From Sciurus carolinensis (Eukaryota; Chordata; Mammalia; Rodentia; Sciuridae), in assembly GCF_902686445.1 (NCBI RefSeq), contig NC_062232.1, positions 72,309,440-72,373,439 of the forward strand: DNA of 64,000 nt, written 5' to 3'. The stretch's first letter is position 1, and the number at the start of each line of letters is the position of its first letter. The notes beneath the pieces were generated by a model. It was not told the origin of the DNA, made no database searches, and saw only the letters and a program-made list of their open reading frames with translations. Made by a program: the position numbers and the translations under genes. Below are positions 59,786 through 64,000 of the stretch, in pieces.

Positions 59786-60030
59786 GAGGTCTTGGAAGGG
59801 TACAAGGTAGTCTGTGCCCCCAGGATTATGAGAGTACACTCTGACTCCATCGAGGCTGCACATGGGACCATTCAGGGAACTTCAGCATCCTCATCAGCAG
59901 GAATATCATACACTCCAGTGATGCCATGGAGGGGGGCCCAAGGAGAGATCCAGCTGTGATTCCAGAGCAGTAGGCTGGTGAACTGGGAAGACAGGGGCCA
60001 CCACAGCTATCTTAGTGCCCCAGCATCTAC
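59786..60030 (+). pseudogene. NME4P: Processed pseudogene fragment of NME4 (nucleoside diphosphate kinase D)
   Basis: The first frame (59786 to about 59865) reads EGYKVVCAP...MRVHSDSIEAAHGTI, close to the NME4 segment EGYNVVRAS...HTDSAEAAPGTIRG as I remember it. After a 1-base loss near 59875 the frame shifts and continues with a segment corresponding to the end of the kinase fold, including a SRNIIHSSDAMEG block where functional NME proteins have the catalytic His and the SDS motif region. The Trp of LWFQSS is a TGA stop (about 59960). The end is read to about 60030. No introns are present and the 5' part is missing, so it is a truncated retrocopy and not functional. The WFQSSxLV-type tail points to NME4 rather than NME1 or NME2. 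Confidence 0.78.
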
Positions 60031-60094
60031 CCAGGACCAATTACTTTGGTAAACAACTCATGCCCACACTCACTCTATCTCCCTCAAACCACTT

Positions 60095-60445
60095 TCTTGT
60101 TTACTATCCCATTTTGTAGGCTTTCTTTTTTCCTTTAACATGTCTTTTGATGCACAGAAATCTTTAATTTTGATACAATATAATTAATCTATATTTTTCT
60201 CTTTGTATATTGTGCTTTTGGTGCAATATCCAAGAATCAAGTGCCAAATCCGAAGTCATGAAGAATTATCTCTATGTTTCTACTAAAGGTTTATAGCTTT
60301 AGCACTATATATTTATGTCTCTTATCTGTTTTGAGTACATTTGTATATAGTTAGAGAAAAAGGTCCAATTTAATTATTTTTCATACTGTTATTCACCTGC
60401 CCCAAACCTTTTGTTGAAGATTATTCTTTCCACAATGAAGGGTTT
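60095..60445 (-). repeat. Ancient L1 fragment, ORF2 C-terminal region, antisense
   Basis: TTTTGATGCACAGAAATCTT, GCTTTTGGTGCAATATCCAAG, CCAAATCCGAAGTCATGAAG and CCTTTTGTTGAAGATTATTC occur in the order of antisense old-L1 ORF2. It lies directly after the NME4 fragment. Confidence 0.7.
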
Positions 60446-61820
60446 AAGGCAATATTTGAGAAAAAGGTTTTTACTTGCTAATAGTCCTTAGAGGATACTG
60501 AATGCTTAACCATGGACCCACAAGTTTCCATGCAACCTGAATTATCCATCATGCACTGAGTTTTATACATGCATAGAAGGCATAATTAAGTTACATGAAA
60601 AACTGGCTGAAATGCACATAGACCAAATTCTTGCTATATTACCTTATTTCTTACATCCTGTACATTTGTCCTTGTCAAAGTTCCCTATAGTTAGCTGACT
60701 GAAGGAGATCAAATAATGACCTGGATTACAGGTAGCCCTGAGTAATAAGCAAATACTGAACAAATGTGTACTTATGCAAAAATATAACCAATTTCTGAGA
60801 TATTCCAAAAGGAAATGGTAGAGAAAAATTTGCAGAGTGGGGACAAATTTGAGCTGTGCAGCTTATTATCATTTTTCCTGGAAAGAAAAATGATTAGACA
60901 TGTGATTACATAGTGATTCATGAGCTATAACCAATAAATTGGCTATATAATCAAGGAATTAAAAGAAATGTGATTAGAAAACAGATGATGCTTGAATTGG
61001 AGGTAGCTGGATAGTTCTCTTTCAGTAGGCAAACAACTGTGGACGTATTTTTCTCCTTCCCCTGTGAATGCTTATAAAAAAATAACTTCATAAAAAATCT
61101 GGCAACTTCATGATTTATAGATTTCTCATAAAGTATTCAGTGCACACAAATCATATGATTGGTTCAAGTAAGTTAAGTGACTTCAAAGTTTAACTCTCAA
61201 GTCTGAATCAATATTTCTAGCTCTTCTTTTGTCTGTATGTTCCTAGTGTTTGGGTTTCTCATGCCCTTCATTCTTTTCTGAGTTTGAGAGCACTGTATTT
61301 GGGACAGAGTTAAGAAATATATTAGGAGAGAATGAAGCAGTTAAAGTTTTACTTTCAGGGATATTGTCAGTGCTAATACTGGATTTAAACTTTCAGATGT
61401 AATTTCTTTTCTGGATATGGTAGTTATTCAATAAATTCCTTAGATCTGTGTAATAATTTAATTGTATGAAGTTTTTTTTACTTCATAGTCTCTTCTAGTA
61501 TGTCTCTCTGCCTTTTAAACCCATTGAAATAACTGTGCTGAAATACTAACACATTAGTAAAGCTTCTCTTAAACGACAACAACAAATCAATTAGACATGA
61601 TGACCCATCTCTGGATAAAAGTCAACTGCATTTCACAGAAATTTCTGTCATTTCACAAAGCATTCATGAGCAAACTGACCACGGTAAACATCAGGTCAGC
61701 AACACAGAATTCAACTCACCAAGACCAAAGTGACTATAAGCACTGCTGAGTTCCCAGTCTACCAGAAATGGTAGACAATTCTGAGTACCCAACATGGCAC
61801 CACTGCCCAGGATGATGAAC
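60446..61820. other. AT-rich sequence, nothing recognised
   Basis: No gene or repeat identified. Confidence 0.4.
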
Positions 61821-61826
61821 CAACTT

Positions 61827-62265
61827 TGTTGGGACTAATGACATGTTAACTAACTCAGGCTGACTCCTTACTCCCTGGCAAGTGAGCAAGATCAAGGCCT
61901 CAAAGGCGGTTCCAAAAGTTAATGATGATAAATCGGACCACCCTCAGGGATTGGTTAACAACAGTTCCACCAATGGTGATCAGCTCGTGCTTGCCATATA
62001 GTCCTATGGGACTCTCACCTGCATGAACCCCCCATGCCTTGCTGACCTTTAAGCTGATTGGTTCCTGCCTAGCCTCTACCCTACATAAAAGCTGTGTGAC
62101 TTCCTCAATAAACGAGTTCCTGCTGTGACTGGTCTCCCTGACGCGTCTGGGAGGGCTGCGACTGGGCGGTCAGTCGGCCCTACCTTTCCCGGTCTGGCCT
62201 TTTTGGGGAGTGCCCCCTTCCCTTGCCTCTGGTCGAGAAGAGCAAGGGGGCTAAAGACCCCAACA
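61827..62265 (+). mobile_element. Solo LTR, same family as 8089-8539
   Basis: 439 bp, TGTTGGGACTAATGACATG ... GACCCCAACA, aligning with the nested LTR at 8089-8539 along its whole length. CAACTT (61821-61826) and CACCTT (62266-62271) are probable 6-bp target duplications with one change. The TATA region is TACATAAAAG near 62083 and AATAAA lies near 62108. The open frame 62125-62412 only reflects this LTR. Confidence 0.88.
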
Positions 62266-62363
62266 CACCTTGATGGCAGGTTGATTATATTGGAACACTC
62301 TTATCAGAGATATGTCAACTCTGTTCTCAGTAATATAACCATTTATTCTGGATCTACACTTGC

Positions 62364-62904
62364 TGTAATGGTTAATTTGAATTGCCAACTTGCTTGGATT
62401 TTGAGATGCTGATGATTAAGAAACTTCTGGGTGTGTCAACGAGGGTGTGTCTAGGAATGATTGGAATGTGGGATAGTGAACTGAAGTGGAGACCCTCCCT
62501 AAGCGTGAGCTGCACTGCCCAATAGGATGAAATAAAAGCTGGAAGAATAAGGAAGCAGATGCAGATGCAAGCTCGGCTCTTCTTGAAAGGGTTCTCGATA
62601 GCTGCTTCAATCATCTGAAGATAGCAGACTCTCGCTTCTTCACTCTTCCAAAGCGGATTCTGACAGTGGTTCTTCAGGTAGTTTCCAGAAGCCTTGGTTT
62701 CAGACTAGGGTAGCACTGTTGATACTTCTTGTTCTGGAGCTTCTGTGTCTTGGAACATGCAGCTGCTGGTTCTTCCAGCTCTCCACTGCAGATGACCATT
62801 GTGGACTATCAAGTTTCTGGTTGTGTAAGCCAACCTAATAAATCCCCTTTTTGTAAACATATTTCCTGTTGATTCTGTTCCTCTAAGGAACCCTGACTAA
62901 TACA
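62364..62904 (+). mobile_element. Solo LTR of ERVL type (MLT2-like)
   Basis: 541 bp, TGTAATGGTTAATTTGAATT ... CCCTGACTAATACA, with CTTGC repeated exactly on both sides (62359-62363 and 62905-62909), a 5-bp target duplication as for ERVL. Words such as TCTGGGTGTGTCAACGAGGG and AACCCTGACTAATACA are shared with old ERVL LTRs. AATAAA at about 62839. Confidence 0.82.
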
Positions 62905-62909
62905 CTTGC

Positions 62910-64000
62910 CTTTCCTACATACAATTCTTCTACCAAAAGTATCATCCATAGACTTTCAAAATGGCTTATGCTCAGTCATAACATTTTCAATAGAAGTGGT
63001 TCTGATCAAGGAGCTGATTTCATAGCAAATAAGCTGTGGTAATGGATTCACAGACATGAAAATCACTGGTCTTAACATATTGCCAATCATCCTGACTGAA
63101 TAGAAGAGTGAACTCCTTTTTGAAGACTAGATACATTCCTGGTTAGGTGATAATACCACGTAGGGCTGAAGCAAGGTTCTCTAGGATGTGTATGCTGTGA
63201 ATCAGTATGCAATATGTGACTGTGATTCTCCAATAACCAAACTTTACAAGTCCAGTAATCAAGGAGTGAAAATAGGAGCAGTGTTACATATTATTATTCG
63301 TAGTGACCCACCTTTATGTTTCTTTCTCCTGTAATATTATGTATGGTCTGTTGATTTAGAAGCTGTAGTTTGAAAGGGAGAAATGTTTCTGCAAGGACAT
63401 ATAATACCAATTCCATTGATTTAGAATTTAAGATTTCCACCTAGCCACTTTAGACTCTTTGTGTCTCTAAACCATCAGGAAAAAAAGAGTGATTGTGTTG
63501 ACTGGGGTGATTAATCCTGATTAGTTAGGGGTAAGTTGGGATGCTACTACACAGTGGAGGTAGATGGAGAAAATTTAGAATATAATAAAATGCTTAAGGT
63601 ATCATTTAGTAGTACCTTGCCCTATGACTAAAGTCAATGGAAATCTACAACAGTTCAATTTAGGAAGGATTGCTAAGGGACCAAAATACTTTAGGAATGA
63701 ATGTTTGGGTCACTCTGTAAAGTTAAAAACTATTCCCAGATGATATGCTTGCTGAGAATAAATAGATTATGCTATGTAGAGTGGAAAACAATAATTTTAA
63801 GTAACAGTCTCAATCATGTGAAGAGTTGCAGAAAAAAGGACTGCAATTGTAATAAGGATTTCTCCCATTTTGGGGGGATATATTTATGTGTGCATGTGTA
63901 GGTGCATGCTTATAATGTCTTTAATATGTTCATCACTTATCCTGTTGTGATATACCATATAATAATGTCACTTTTATTATAATATTTATCGATAATGTTA
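62910..64000. other. Unrecognised AT-rich sequence to the window end
   Basis: No gene or repeat identified; short ORFs are chance frames. Confidence 0.4.

Overview
The window is mammalian nuclear DNA from a rodent, most likely a squirrel (Sciuridae). The main evidence is the repeat content: many tRNA-derived ID SINEs, and composite elements with a 7SL-derived B1 part followed by an ID part (B1-dID type) on both strands. There are also L1 copies with a GC-rich promoter, ERVL-MaLR and MLT1 LTRs, and several lineage-type ERV LTRs. The DNA is AT-rich and gene-poor. The species is not proven by sequence inspection alone.

The only intact host gene I can support is an intronless TALE homeobox gene at 14683-15357 (+). 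It is recognised as TGIF2LX, the testis-expressed X-linked retrocopy of TGIF2, which suggests that the window lies on the X chromosome in a region equivalent to human Xq21. A short CpG-containing promoter with a perfect palindromic CRE lies about 175 bp upstream of the start codon, followed by a good 5' splice site. A second host-derived sequence at 59786-60030 is a broken processed pseudogene resembling the end of NME4, the mitochondrial nucleoside diphosphate kinase.

Layout: 0.9-8.7 kb is a decayed class I (ERV1) provirus with both LTRs, a 4-bp target duplication and a tRNA-Arg-like primer binding site. Its 3' LTR is split by a younger solo LTR with its own 6-bp duplication. 9.5-10.0 kb is another solo LTR that splits an ID SINE. 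10.2-13 kb is ancient L1. 14.4-17.6 kb is the TGIF2LX locus. 17.7-25.5 kb is mostly unrecognised AT-rich sequence with two oppositely oriented MLT1 LTRs. 25.6-29.2 kb is ancient L1 broken by a 206-bp three-block polypyrimidine array and SINEs. 31.0-32.5 kb is a truncated L1. 33.6 kb holds an ID SINE with a unique tail inside a perfect 14-bp duplication. 36.3-38.5 kb (-) and 54.4-57.1 kb (+) are two near-complete MaLR proviruses in opposite orientation. 42.0-42.8 kb is a solo LTR with a 37-bp minisatellite. 47.8-54.0 kb is a nearly full-length but inactivated L1 (-) with 85-bp promoter monomers. 58.1 kb is a 35-bp L1 insertion. 61.8-62.9 kb has two different solo LTRs in a row.

There is no operon-like organisation or multi-gene system. 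The interest lies in the retrogene promoter, the nested retroelement history with readable target duplications, and a few unusual retroposon structures. All family names come from recognition by eye; no database search was run.
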